A stretch of DNA of 64,000 nt from positions 3,384,501-3,448,500 of the forward strand of contig WPIO01000021.1 in assembly GCA_009760855.2 (NCBI GenBank), given 5' to 3'. A program made the translations under genes and the position numbers. Below, piece by piece: positions 11,932 through 22,540 of the stretch; position 1 is the stretch's first letter, and each line of letters starts with the position of its first letter. The notes below the pieces were generated by a model. It had not been told where the DNA came from and searched no databases. It saw only the letters and a list, made by a program, of their open reading frames with translations. Origin of the DNA: Cristatella mucedo (Eukaryota > Bryozoa > Phylactolaemata > Cristatellidae).

Positions 11932-12390
11932 TTTTTTTTAATCTTTGGTTAAGTGGCATACAAACTAAAGTCATGTGATAGGCAGCCAGTTGTGCCCTAG
12001 CATTCGGGCCAGGCGAGTGTTCGCCCGCCCTCCCCCTCCTTCCCGAGGCTTTGCGACTGGCTGCTGCTCAGCTCTGCTCTGGCTGGCTCTGGGCACCTGC
12101 AGCACTTTTCGAGCAGCTGTCGAATAGACGGCTCGACACATATACGGATACTACGGACACAGTACGGATGCTACGCACTTGTCATAGTAAAGTATGGCAT
12201 CTCTTCATTGCTGCCGTGTTCCGCTTCCGTCGGGATACGGGGCGTGCATTGGCACTGCACCTGCGCCGTCGCCGCTCGTCGTCCGGCCGCCGCTATTCGT
12301 TCCGACAAAAGAGGAGGGCTGGCTGGCTGGCTGCCGGAGAGGAAGGGTGGGATGGGAGCGGGCCCCTTGCGGCGCCAGGGTTCGCGACTC
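11932..12390. other. Unassigned, GC-rich toward the right
   Basis: Several overlapping frames (12051-12482, 12208-12507) cross this GC-rich stretch but look compositional: they are Arg/Ala/Pro-rich and have no domain. Confidence 0.35.
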
Positions 12391-12392
12391 GC

Positions 12393-12535
12393 TGCCTTGG
12401 CCGTAGGGGTAACTCGCTTAAGCTTCAGACCGTTAGTTCGAGTCCCGCAGCAGACAATTGCTTGTCGCCTTCTACAAGCTAGACGATGGCCTCTAAGACT
12501 CTTCTAACGCTAAATAAATGAGGCTGTTTAATTGT
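12393..12535 (+). mobile_element. Diverged tRNA-derived SINE (SINE-B-like)
   Basis: A candidate A box (TTGGCCGTAGGGGTAACTCG) and a consensus B box (GTTCGAGTCCC) are about 35 bases apart. The sequence ends AAATGAGGCTGTTTAAT, matching the AGAGGCTGTTAAATCAG end of the SINE-B copies. I cannot fold a good acceptor stem, so a functional tRNA gene is unlikely. Confidence 0.45.
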
Positions 12536-12689
12536 TTAACGTTAAATTTTTTGTTTTACATTAGATTTAAATCATTAACACTAGAAAAGCATTCCAAAAT
12601 AGCACCGCTAAACAAAGTAAAAATCCGTCCGCTGACAAGCAGTGACTCGTAGACGGGCACTTAGCACTCCAGTGCTAGAGGTGCACGCA

Positions 12690-12890
12690 CGTCATAATAA
12701 GAATAACAATAATAATAAGAATATAACTTTTATCCAGGCGCTGTACAAATCACTGCAAGATAATCGATAACCCGGGGTTTTAGCATAACACAATAATATA
12801 TATATATTAATAATATATATTATTATGATGATGATTGATATTATGATTATTATTATTAATATATACTATAATAACAGACGAAAAGTCCAG
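12690..12890. repeat. AT-rich tract with (AAT)n and (TA)n
   Basis: AATAATAATAAG is followed by TTTTATCCAGGCGCTGTACAAATC, which resembles a LINE/SINE tail on the minus strand, and then by alternating TAATA and TTATTA runs. It is probably a decayed element end. Confidence 0.5.
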
Positions 12891-13114
12891 GAACCCGAAA
12901 AGTCTAGGAACCTGAACCAGGGTGGTTTAAAATTACGCAAACTGCTGGATGTATGCAGGAAGCACTCCAAGTCACTATGCGGTATTTCAAGATAATATAT
13001 ACACAAAAGAACTCAAATCTGCTCCAAATTATAGCTCAAGCAAAAAATTCACCAATCAATGCAACGAGTAAAAAACCTATGAACAAGCGTCAAGCTGGTG
13101 CAAAACCTTTCTAA

Positions 13115-14560
13115 GGATTATAATAATAATAATAATAATAAAAATAATGCACTTGATAAAGCCCCCTCAGAGAACTCAATCTCTTTCTAGGCGCTTCACA
13201 TTTGCTGCAAAAGGAAGCGCGATTGAATGGTGACTAATATCATGCTTAATAAGCATGAATAACATGGTTAGGGGTGACATGCACAGGGTCAGCAAGAAAA
13301 TGTGGTTAGTGGCAGCATGCACAGTGTCAGCACACATAAGCACATGAAGGACGAATCACAGGGACCCACTAAATGCTGTCCTAAACAGGTGTGTTTATAA
13401 GTTCTTTTTAAATGTGGTCAAGTCAGGGGATGTTCTGACGCAAGTCGGGAGGGAGTTCCAGGCTTTGTGAGCATACGAACTAACTGCACGGCCTCCAAAG
13501 GGTTTGAGGTTTGTACGAGCCATTGGTAAACTGTTGGATTCCGAAAAGCAGGTGGTACGATGCTTGGCCTGGTGGGGGAGTAGATCTGAGAGATATGCTG
13601 GAGCCATAGAATGAAGTGACCTAAAAGTGAACGACAAAACTTTAAAGTCTATCCGTTGCTTGACTGGTAGCAAGTGCAGATTGGCGAGAAGAGATGTGAT
13701 GTGGCAACTGCGACGCTCACGACAGACAAGCCTAGCTGCAGAGTTTTGCACCATCTGTAATCGCCTGATTGCACATGCCGGTAGGCCAGCAAGCAGTGAG
13801 GTACATAAGTCAAGACGGGATGTCACAAATGCATGAACCAACTTAGACGTGGATCCTTATCTAAAGTAGCCCGAATTTTAGCAATGTTATATAGCTGAAA
13901 GTAGGCAGACTTGATTGTGGAGCTGATGTGGCCGTCTTACGTGAGGATACTTACGATTATGTCACCTAGATTTCGAGCTGATTCAACGGGAGATATGCTG
14001 GCAGAGCCAATTTTGAGCGTCAGCCTTTCCAATTTCTGAATCACACTGGGTGTGCCCATAACTAGTAAACTAGTTTTATCATCGTTTAGTTTTAGATGAC
14101 TTGCTGTCATCCATGTGCGGATGTCATCAATACATGCAGCCACTGAGTTGAGAGAATTCGAGGTGCTCGAAGGCTGGGAGGGATCAAAGCAAAGGTACAA
14201 CTGAGTGTCATCCGCATTGAAGTGAAAGCCTAGATTGTACTTGGCATTCCCATCAGCAAGAGGGAGAGCATAAACCGTGATAAGAACCGGACCTAGCACT
14301 TAGCCCCGAGGTACGCCATATTTCAGAGGTACCTCAGATGATCTTTGTCCATTCACGTCAATACTCTGGAGTCTCCCACTGAGATAGGACCTGAACCACT
14401 GCAGAGCAGTGCCAGTGATGCCCAGGCGAGATGAGAGGCGCTCTAGAAGAACTTTGTGATCGATGGTATCAAAAGCTGCCAAAAAATCGAGGAAAACTAG
14501 CAGAGTCACTCTACCCATGTCTGCATTCCTAAGTAAGGTCTCGATAAAGTTCGCTTTACT
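13115..14560 (-). pseudogene. L2-A LINE, reverse transcriptase to 3' tail, broken
   Basis: The best-preserved L2 protein in the window. On the minus strand: LLVFLDFLAAFDTIDHKVLL (about 14490), WFRSYLSGRLQSIDVNGQRS (14380), YGVPRG then a stop (14310), LGPVLITVYALPLAD (14290), FNADDTQLYLCFDPS with an intact Asp-Asp (14200), LKLNDDKTSLLVMGTPS (14080), CAIRRLQMVQNSAARLVCR (13770) and AYLSDLLPHQAKHRTTC (13590), ending TTFKKNL near 13400. The 3' hairpin and (ATT)n tail lie at 13120-13200. A frameshift after ARNLGD (13950) and the stop after GVPRG make it inactive. At about 14560 the sequence switches abruptly to a different repeat, replacing the N-terminal half. Confidence 0.9.
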
Positions 14561-14927
14561 CCTAGCACCAGCTGCTGCATATGTGGCTGCATTCCTGCAG
14601 TGCCACTCCATGCCCTCAAGCAGCAGTGCTTGGACGAATTTGCAGACGGATTCACAGGGGTGGCAAGCAAGGAGAAGCTCGACGATGATGAATTGTGGGT
14701 TGGAGAGAACGACGAAAAGTGTATGCTTAGGCCAAGGAAGCCATCGATGGTGTGGTTTGCATTGGGCTAACGTTGACTGAGTTGATGAGGCTGTGTTTTG
14801 TTCAGTGCGCTGCCTCCGACAATGATTAAATACAGAATCCGTCGACCTGACTAAACCGAAAACTTTTACTGAATGATCACTAGTTTGTATGCAGTGTATC
14901 ATATAGTATGAAGTATATCTCGTCACA

Positions 14928-14931
<4 letters not shown>

Positions 14932-14987
<56 letters not shown>

Positions 14988-15004
14988 CTCTCTTTCTCTC
15001 TCTG
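14932..15004. repeat. (CT)n microsatellite
   Basis: About 50 uninterrupted bases of CT, then TTTTCTCTCTTTCTCTCTCT. On the minus strand it inserts an Arg/Glu run into a long chimeric frame that is not a gene. Confidence 0.95.
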
Positions 15005-15052
15005 TGTCTCGTAGCATCTCTTACCCTGCATACTGGGCCAATTGATCTAAGC

Positions 15053-15237
15053 CAGTGGTTCAACCTTCCTAATGCTGCGACCCTTTAATATAGTTCCTCA
15101 TGTTGTGGTGACCCTTAACTATAAAATTGTTATGTGCATAATGTAGAAATGCCTGTTTTCCGATCGTCTTAGGCGACCCCTGCGAAAGCGTCATTCGACC
15201 CCCAGAAGGGTCGCGACCCGCAGGTTGAGAACCGCTG
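15053..15237. mobile_element. SPIN-like hAT MITE (non-autonomous), 185 bp
   Basis: A complete short inverted-repeat transposon. The left end is CAGTGGTTCAACCTTCC; the right end, read inward, is CAGCGGTTCTCAACCTGCGG, so the termini match apart from a 2-base loss and one substitution. The direct repeat ATCTAAGC flanks it perfectly (15045-15052 and 15238-15245), an 8-bp duplication of the nnnTAnnn type seen with Buster-branch hAT elements. Inside, AATGCTGCGACCCTTTAATA, AGTTCCTCATGTTGTGGTGA, CGTCTTAGGCGACCCCTG and GGTCGCGACCC closely match what I remember of the SPIN ('Space Invaders') MITEs of mammals, reptiles and frogs. It encodes no protein. The family call is from memory; the structure is seen directly. 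Confidence 0.9.
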
Positions 15238-15286
15238 ATCTAAGCAATCACGGTCAGAAAGCAAATGCACAAGCGGCAGCCTCACC

Positions 15287-15345
15287 GTGCCGATTGCCTT
15301 GAACCGTGCCGATTGCCTTTAACTGTGCCGATCGACTTGGCAGAG
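15287..15345. repeat. Three-copy GTGCCGATTGCCTT minisatellite
   Basis: GTGCCGATTGCCTT occurs twice, and a third, diverged copy reads GTGCCGATCGACTT. The spacing is about 19-20 bases. Confidence 0.7.
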
Positions 15346-15924
15346 GCGAATTGAAGTCGTCTACCTTCGTCGGAGCAACCGGGCCTGACCGTCTCGAGCG
15401 CCAGCAGTCACTCGAGGCGGCAGACCTACAGAACACCAGACATGCATGAGGCCTCGCTCATTCGAGAGTTCAAAATGTTGACACTGCGCTCAGACTGCGA
15501 ACTTACCCGACGCGCGAAACTGCTGAGAATGATTGAGCCATGCCGTACACTGCTCCGACACAAAGTCACGTCGACGAAGCGTCAAGGAAGAACGTGAACG
15601 CATCGCTTTCGTCAGAATTCAAGCAAAGGGAAACGCCACTGCCATTCTAGCGTCCATCTCGATCAGGCTCTAATCCATTATTGTAACTCAAGGTGAGTCC
15701 AAGCATAGGAAAGCTGATTTAACTGTCCGTTCTAAGCTCTGCCTTGTCTCAATGTTGAGTCCGTTGGTGCTTGATTTCTAGCTCAGCAGCAATTTCGCTC
15801 ATTCTTTCAACCTTATAGTCCTAGTGCTCAGGCGTCCAATTGGAGGCACTTCGAAAATAGTCATTAGTTGCAGCAAGTATATCACCTTCGACCAAGTACC
15901 TAAAAATACCTATACTGTTATATG

Positions 15925-16090
15925 CTAACTGATTCAACAGCCTCATTGATATTGAGGCAGAAGAGCTTCGTCAGTTATCACCGCCGTTTGCAATATGCAG
16001 CAAGAGATCACCCACTACAAACCTCGAATCCACGACCTGGGTCGTGAAGAGCAAGTACCTTACCCCTGTAACAGGTATCGGGCTATCAGA
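15925..16090 (-). mobile_element. tRNA-derived SINE-B copy
   Basis: On the minus strand a decayed A-box region (GGGGTAAGGTACTTGCTC) and a B-box region (AGGTCGTGGATTCGAGG) are followed by GTGGGTGATCTCTTGCTG and a 3' end matching AATGAGGCTGTTGAATCAG. It forms the far end of the composite repeat. Confidence 0.7.
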
Positions 16091-17814
16091 TTCACCTGCC
16101 GATAGGCATTTTCTGGAACGATCAGATGATTATATTACGATCACACAGTTCCATATTACCTAGATTGATCACAATGTTGTGTATTGTAATTTGATATAAT
16201 TTGAGAAAGACTGCTTCTAAGTGGAAGCGATGAATTATTGTCTCTAATACTCTACTTACTAGCTTCGCTTTGCCTCAAATTTCTTTTCAAAACTCGCAAT
16301 CTTTATTTTTAGACGAATTAAAATCCTATGAAAATTGCAATTCCTTGTGAGATTGAATCTGGGACTTTACTTGCAACACTTTTGTTGCTAGAAGCGAAAT
16401 TATTTGACAGGATGTGATGCGGGGGAAAATTCTTTGTTTCTATGCCTTCGATAAGAGGGCCTGTAGCCCTGTAGAGTCCTACATGCACGAAAGCATGCAC
16501 TCCAGTCATTACATGGGAAGTGCCAGCAGGCAAGCATGTACAGCAGGACGCCATACACATCCCAGAAAGCTAACGACTCGTAAGAATAGTAGCTAGAAAC
16601 TGTTATGTGGACTATGACAGAAGTCTACTGGCAGCAGCGAAGTAAATCTGTAAGCACAGTAAATCTGTGCCCTTAACGAAGACACAGCTTGTATACGTGG
16701 GGCGGCGTCAGTTATTTTTTGTGCAGAGCTTTCTTTGAGATTGTGGTTCACAGTCCATGGTTAGGCGGCATGACAAGATTAGGTCATGTAATCAGCAGTC
16801 AATTGAGCTCTGAGCGTTAAATAATAGCTCGAGTTTCGTCCGAGGCTGTGAGACAGGGGCTGGGTTAGTTCAGCCGTGCTTCTTACGAGAGAGGACGTTC
16901 ACCGTGGTTAAACCTAGGAGTTTGTAACCCTCCGTTGCCATCGAATAGATCTCTCAATCCTTAGTATGTGAACATGCTATCTTAAGGTACGGGCGCTCTT
17001 TTTGCTGCCTAGTTCTGCAATCGTCGGCAAACGTGCATGCTATGGTGGTGCACCTACAATGTACTAGAAGTTGAGCAAAGGTACAGAGCTTCCAAATAAG
17101 GAAATTCTCGAACTATATTGTAATATCTTCTGACCTAAATTAAGTTTGCAACCGGTTTCAGCTTATTGCAAGGGACAGTAAGGTTATCTATCATGTGCAG
17201 ACGGGCGGGCGGTGCGAGAGCACGTTACTGGAGGAGCAACTAGTGCGGATGGGTGGGCTGGTCCTTGCGAGTGAACTGACCTGTAAGCCAAGCTAAGGGT
17301 CTTGAAATCCATTCAATTATTGATAGAGAGCGAGCGAAGCTCGAAGTTGAAATAATGTGTGATGTGGCAGTTACGCCTTTGACTGTAGGTCGGAGGAGCT
17401 GCCGAGTGTTGCAACAGTTGCCAGATAAGTCCATGCTTGATAAAATCAAAAAGTTTCAAACGATGAAAGGCCACCGTCTATCGCGACACTGATTGGCGAA
17501 TGTAATGATATAGCCTCGAGTAGATAAAATCTCTCCTAATCTCTTAGTCAGAGATGGAGTTGCCCTTCTGATTGAGCTATAGGGAAAACCTATCTACGTT
17601 AGTCAACTACGGTAGTTAGTAGCAAATTCTGCACCATAACTTTGCTTTCAGAAACAAGTGCTAAGCTAGCAGACTGCAAAACAGCACGGCATTGATAATT
17701 TTCCGAACGATTTTGCTCATAAATAACCACATTAAATGGCCTCAATCAGATGACCAATTTTTACTGCAGACTTAAAGCTATCTAAGACTACTAATTGCAA
17801 TCTTGATAAAGCCT
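16091..17814. other. Unassigned sequence
   Basis: I see no domain, repeat family or RNA gene on either strand. Open frames stay under 90 codons. Confidence 0.35.
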
Positions 17815-17979
17815 ATAATAGCTGATTTAACAGCCTCTTTTGAATAGCGACATCATATAGCTATCATCACTGCTTGCAGCGGCGATAAAGAATCACCCAC
17901 CCCAGGATTCGAACCCACGACCTCGGGACCGAGGTTGTGAAAAGCAACCGCCTTACCTAGTGTGACATCATGGCTCACC
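17815..17979 (-). mobile_element. tRNA-derived SINE-B copy
   Basis: The clearest SINE-B. On the minus strand: GGTGAGCCATGATGTCACAC, TAGGTAAGGCGGTTGCTTTT (A-box side), GGTCGTGGGTTCGAATCCTG (near-consensus B box), GGGTGATTCTTTATCGCCGC, and the end AAGAGGCTGTTAAATCAGC. Confidence 0.82.
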
Positions 17980-18429
17980 AACACTACAAAAGATCAGGAC
18001 TGACTGTCCAACAACTGACATGCGAGCATTATTGTAGAGCGTGCCAATTCATTTTAGCTCAGGCAAATTTTCTTGCTTCTATAACAGTATATTGGAATCA
18101 CAAAAGCGCATCCCAAAAACACTGAGGTCGACTATCCCCTGAATAGCGCCCAAATCAGCACTTACTGCCAATTATTAATGCAAAGTTAGCACCTATTGAT
18201 CATTGTGGCAGTTTGGCGGGTCGATTGTCTAGCTTCTTGTACCGATCAGAGTTCTTCCTTCAAAGTAAAATCCTCCAGTGAACTCCTCACACTTAGTTTA
18301 TTGCTTTACCTCAATGTCCCCCTTCAAGCCTGCCACTAATAACCTCATCTCTAAGTTTATCTCACAATCTTGGAAGACCACTAGCCCTCTATACCACATA
18401 TCCACCGTTCTTCAACTGAGATGCAAAGA
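17980..18429. other. Unassigned sequence
   Basis: I see no recognisable gene or repeat; it leads into a decayed L2. Confidence 0.35.
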
Positions 18430-19345
18430 TTTGTGTTTACCCTGAATTACTAACTTACTCAATATGTCGTGAGCCTCAGATCTTGTCCTTACATCTTTCA
18501 AGGAGGCTGTTGTAAGGCTGCTCGTTAAGATGGAAACATGAGATCTGGGGCACTGAAGCCAATACCGCTCTGTATCCCTACTAATGTTCTTATCAAAGAC
18601 ACCGGAACCATTCGTGGCAGACCAGCTAAACTCGTAATTTTTAAACTTCAAACTTGGGGAACAAGCAATGTATCGAACGTATAAACACCTTTACAGGAAT
18701 AGTGACATACACATTGTCTCTGCTAGTTGTGCTGGAATGTTTGTCATATCTTAATATGGTTGATCATCATCGAGCCTGAGCATAACTGGCACTGCACTAG
18801 AATGGTGTAGGTCTTGTATCTGTCTGACATGTCAGAGCATTGATGTTAACAACGATCCGAGGACTCTTTAATATACAATATATCCTATAGATCAGTGCGT
18901 GATGCAATTCTTTTCACAGTTGATGCTCACCATCTTGCTGTTGTAATCACCAAGCGAAATCTGCGCTTTAATTTTCATGCAAATGACAGGCAGATGTACC
19001 GCTGCTTTGATTCCCCTGCCTGTCACTTAGTCAAACTCTCTCAATTCAGTAGCAGCATGAATTGATGACATTCGCATTTGTAAGGCAACACACATTCTTT
19101 AATATAACGACGAAAAAATAACTGACTAGTTATTGGTAAATTGAGCCTTACTCGGAAATTGTTCCTCGGAGCATTTGCTCAGTCGGTGCGACTTCTCTTT
19201 AGTGTGCTTTTAAACGCTGACGTGGAGCATGCTATCTTTAATCAATTGATATGCTCCCTTTCTAGCTTATGTAAATTTCCTGGGAAGAGATGTACTTCCC
19301 ATCGGGCTCTATACAAGTGTATTATTTTTTTACAATTGCCAGAAT
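18430..19345 (+). pseudogene. Old L2 LINE (L2-C), heavily decayed
   Basis: L2 landmarks survive mainly at nucleotide level: GAGGCTGTTGTAAGGCTGCT (the 'KKAVVRPLL' block), CCGCTCTGTATCCCTAC ('YRPVSLLP'), TTATCAAAGACACCGGAACC, TTCATGCAAATGACAGGCAGATGTACC (the YADDTQLY region), and a tail GGGAAGAGATGTACTTCCCATCGG ending in CAAGTGTATTATTTTTTT. Many indels separate them. It is older than the L2-A copies. Confidence 0.7.
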
Positions 19346-20129
19346 AAATCAAGCTTTACTAGAGTGCTCGAAACTGGGAAAATAGATATCTTGCTACCGA
19401 ATTCAATCAATTTAGTTGTTTTATAGAATAGACATTTCCAAACTAAGAAACATTTCTAAGTCAATGCTAGCTAAGAAATCAATCTTAATTGGCGTAGTTT
19501 AAATTTACACAGAAATAAGGACGAACGTTTGAGTGGACATGAAACGTTTACCGCCTGTTGAATTATCAGTAAATATTTAATGTGCACCGCCACGGCACTG
19601 AACGTCTTCAAGCGTCTTCACACGTCCATGGTACAGTAATGCGGATTAGTGCAACAAGCCCACTCGGTCACCCATGGCTCGGCAAATTCATTGGCAGGCT
19701 GGCTTTGCGAGTACAACAAAACTAACGAAGCCACCGCTGTGACCGTTAGGCACCCATGCTCCATTTCTGGAATCGTTTCCGGCATGAGCCGGGTGGCCGT
19801 GGGAGAGGAAGAGAACCGTCCGTTGACATACAGAGCTCAAGTGCCACCCTTGAACCACAAGAAGTTCAATTTCACCGGCCTCTATACTTGTGTATTCATT
19901 CAGTTGTACAAATTTGGCTGCACATGAAAGTTGTGATAACTCACCGAAAGTTAATACTCGTCAATGGCGGTCATAATGAGCTCTAGTTCTGTAAATTGGC
20001 AGCGGGTGTGATTATAGAAGAATTGGCCCTGGCTATTGTGTCAATCAGTGGGCTACGCCCGACATTGTACTTGCACACTAAGGGGAAATTATATTTGATG
20101 AAGCTTAAAAATAACGCACCAGAATGCGC
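19346..20129. other. Unassigned sequence
   Basis: No gene or repeat recognised. The frames at 19649-19986 have no known domain. Confidence 0.35.
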
Positions 20130-21480
20130 AATCTAATTGAGAGCTTCGAGCATCCGGTCGATTTGTGGCGGATTAAAACTGGTTGCGTTATTGGCTGGGC
20201 CACTGCAGTCGATCGAGGAGCATTGTCCAAGAACGAGCATTCGAAATTATTGAATATTTAATGATTTACTTTATGCAAAGTATTATGTGGCACGAAAGCA
20301 AAACTGGAGCTTTAAGCTTAGGATTTCTAGCAGATTTGAAACAGATTGTAACGGATTACCTAGTTGACCCTGGCCAATGCAGTCGCTTGATAAGTATTGC
20401 TTAACAGCTAATGTGTGAAATGGCTTGGGATCTTTGGTTTCACCTAAAAAAGGTAATTTCCTTTGCAGTATAAATTGGAGCTTCGCATATCGAATGTAGG
20501 GTCGAGTTGTGGCGTATCATTGTGGATTACTAAATTAGTTCAGAACAAAGTAATCGATTGGTGTGCATTCCATGCAAAGACTAGAGGCAATTGTAGTAAA
20601 ATTTTGCGAATACACTTAAAACGTAGGGTAGAGAGCCAAGCAATCAAAATTAGAGCTTCCAGGTTTGGGTTTTTGGTTTGTTTGTAGAGCAGGTAGTGAA
20701 TTGTGGTGATTGTAGTATTTTACTGGGCCATTGCAGTCTGTTTCAGTAAATTGTCTGAGGACGAACGTGTGCAACGGTTCAAATGTTGTGGGTTCACTTT
20801 AAACTGAAGTTTTTACTATGTTCAATCTCAATTGGAGGCTCATCCAGCCGATTTCAGGTGGCTTTGAATATAACTTAAGTGGATTGTGGTTATACCCTAC
20901 TACCTTTCAAGGGATCGCAGTGCATTTTCTGGAGATTTTGTGAGCGCAAATGGCTTGAATTGGTATGGGTGCACCCTTAACGCAGCGAGCTATAATATGC
21001 AATACAAGTTGGAAATTAGACCAAAATATGTAAGAAATTTTTGGCAGATTATAGTGGATTGCGTTATTCGACCTGGCCGGTGCAGTTGATTGTAGTTCTT
21101 TACACGAAGCACTCATGCCTATTCTCGTGAAATGTTTGCGAATACACTTTTCATAGAGTGCACTGTCAAATGCATTACAAAATATAGCTTTAGGCATACG
21201 ATTTCATTCGCTTGGTGGTGGATTGCAATGGCTTGTGGCAGATTGCAGTAATTGCCTGAGCCTCTAAAGTTGATTTCACGAGAACGCACGCGTGAGAATG
21301 CCAAATGTTGTGGGTACAATTAAATGATAGAATACTGCAATATTCAACCCAAGTAAAGCTTGACCCAGCCAGTTTCTGTTTGATTTGAGTTGGATTAAAG
21401 TGGTTTATCGCTGTTGCGTTGGATTCCAGCGGACTTTGGTCGAAGCCAAGATGAGTCTGTGCAGCCGATTTTGCAGGAGA
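20130..21480 (+). repeat. Diverged ~175-bp tandem satellite, array 1
   Basis: The phrase GGGCCATTGCAGTCGATTG recurs in decaying form at about 20200, 20374, 20553, 20728, 20913, 21077 and 21260, a spacing of about 175-185 bases. Between anchors each unit repeats GAACGAGCATT..., a GTGGGTGCAC-like phrase, AATTGGAGCTTCG and GTGGATTGTGGT in the same order. About seven units are visible and all are well diverged, so it is an old array. The same family occurs at 32.3-33.8 kb in the same orientation. Confidence 0.8.
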
Positions 21481-21699
21481 ACGCGAGACAGCATCAATAG
21501 CATGTATGGTATATTGCAAGGAAACGTGAAATTTGCACTAAAATTATTATTCAGATGACGCAGTACGGAGTTACCTTGCTTTATTCCCGATTGCTGACTT
21601 GGATCTAGCGAGTCATCAAGCCACATATTTTTCTAATACATTTGGAATGGTTAATTTCTTAGAATACAATTTCATAGTGCAAAAATGACTTAAAGCACA

Positions 21700-22540
21700 G
21701 CACTCATGATTCATAAATTTTTTGTTTCAATCAATCAGAAACTTGAACGGTCATCTAAAAAAATCGCAGTGTCTTCTTTTACTTCGAAATTCAGAAAAGA
21801 CTGCTGAATCCAAAGATGAACTTAAAAAAATGAAATGCCTTCTGTGACCTCCAGTTTCTTGAGATTGAGCTGTCAAGACTTAGAGAAGACCTGTGCTAAG
21901 GATCACTACTAGATGCCAAAAGGAGATGTGAGTTGTGGGGAGTTGCAGCTGAATGAATAATCCACTGAAGGACACATATGCCTGGAGAACTCTCTAAATA
22001 TGTTGGTCACGCTGCAGATTTAAGGAATAATGAAGATCATCATAGACTATTTCCGACTAGAAACTACAACTAGATTTTCCCTCCTCACAGATCTTTATGT
22101 CAAATTGGTTTCTCATTGGAAGTTTAGCAGCTTTTGAACACATCTGACCAGGCCAAACCCGCAATCAATATCTAGATCTCGGAGGCTTCTATTGTTCAGA
22201 CGTTGATGGAGCTAAGCTACAAAAGGAAATGTGCGACCGTGAAATGCTTCTTGCCACACATCCCGACTTGACACTAAAGATCCAACTGGAACTCATATAT
22301 TTCATTGTCAGTTACGGAGATGTGTTACGTAATGTGTAAGTTCCCTTGCAATCTTCTCATTATAGCTGTATCAGTTTCCAGTTGTGAACGTTCCTTTAGC
22401 ACGCTGAAGATAGTCCTTGTTTATCTCAGAACATCAATGGGGCAAGATCGACTCTTCGATTTGACCTCGTTGAGCAAAGAGAAAAAAATTGGAAAATATT
22501 GACTTTCAAACTGAAATAGAACAGTTTGCCACGTTCAAGG
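21700..22540 (+). pseudogene. Eroded hAT transposase, C-terminal dimerisation region
   Basis: The frame 22305-22502 contains VSSCERSFSTLKIV..YLRTSMGQDRL, the signature of the hAT C-terminal dimerisation domain (ERSFS.LK...LRS.M...RL). It is the type found in ZMYM1-like hAT transposases, which bind and cut their own DNA ends. Upstream pieces (MLLATHPDLTLKIQL and others, from about 22230) need frame changes. The catalytic Asp region and the DNA-binding N terminus are not recognisable, and I could not find terminal inverted repeats. Confidence 0.62.

Larger units (their letters stand above)
14560..16090 (-). repeat. Composite repeat joined to L2; inverted copy of 28.33-29.21 kb
   Basis: Read on the minus strand from 16.09 to 14.56 kb, this matches the plus strand at 28.34-29.21 kb in the same order. 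The order is: a SINE-B copy, TTTTTAGGTACTTGGTCGAA, CTATGCTTGGACTCACCT, GTAAGTTCGCAGTC, AGGTCGACGGATTC, and CATATGCAGCAG...GGAGTAAAGCGAACTT. The copy here carries about 600 extra bases (14.87-15.47 kb) with a (CT)n tract and a SPIN-like MITE. The direct repeat AGTC flanks that difference. The L2 reverse transcriptase starts immediately after the shared block ends. Confidence 0.75.

Noticed and set aside
12393-12470. Possible functional tRNA gene
   Set aside because: The B box is good, but acceptor and anticodon stems do not pair well and the 3' side continues into a SINE-like end.
14300-15031. A 243-codon minus-strand frame
   Set aside because: It is a chimera of a (CT)n tract, a composite repeat and part of an L2 RT that happens to lack stops; it is not a gene.
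20130-21480. CRISPR-like array
   Set aside because: Units are about 175 bases, diverged throughout and without the constant-repeat/variable-spacer pattern. It is a satellite, and the DNA is eukaryotic.
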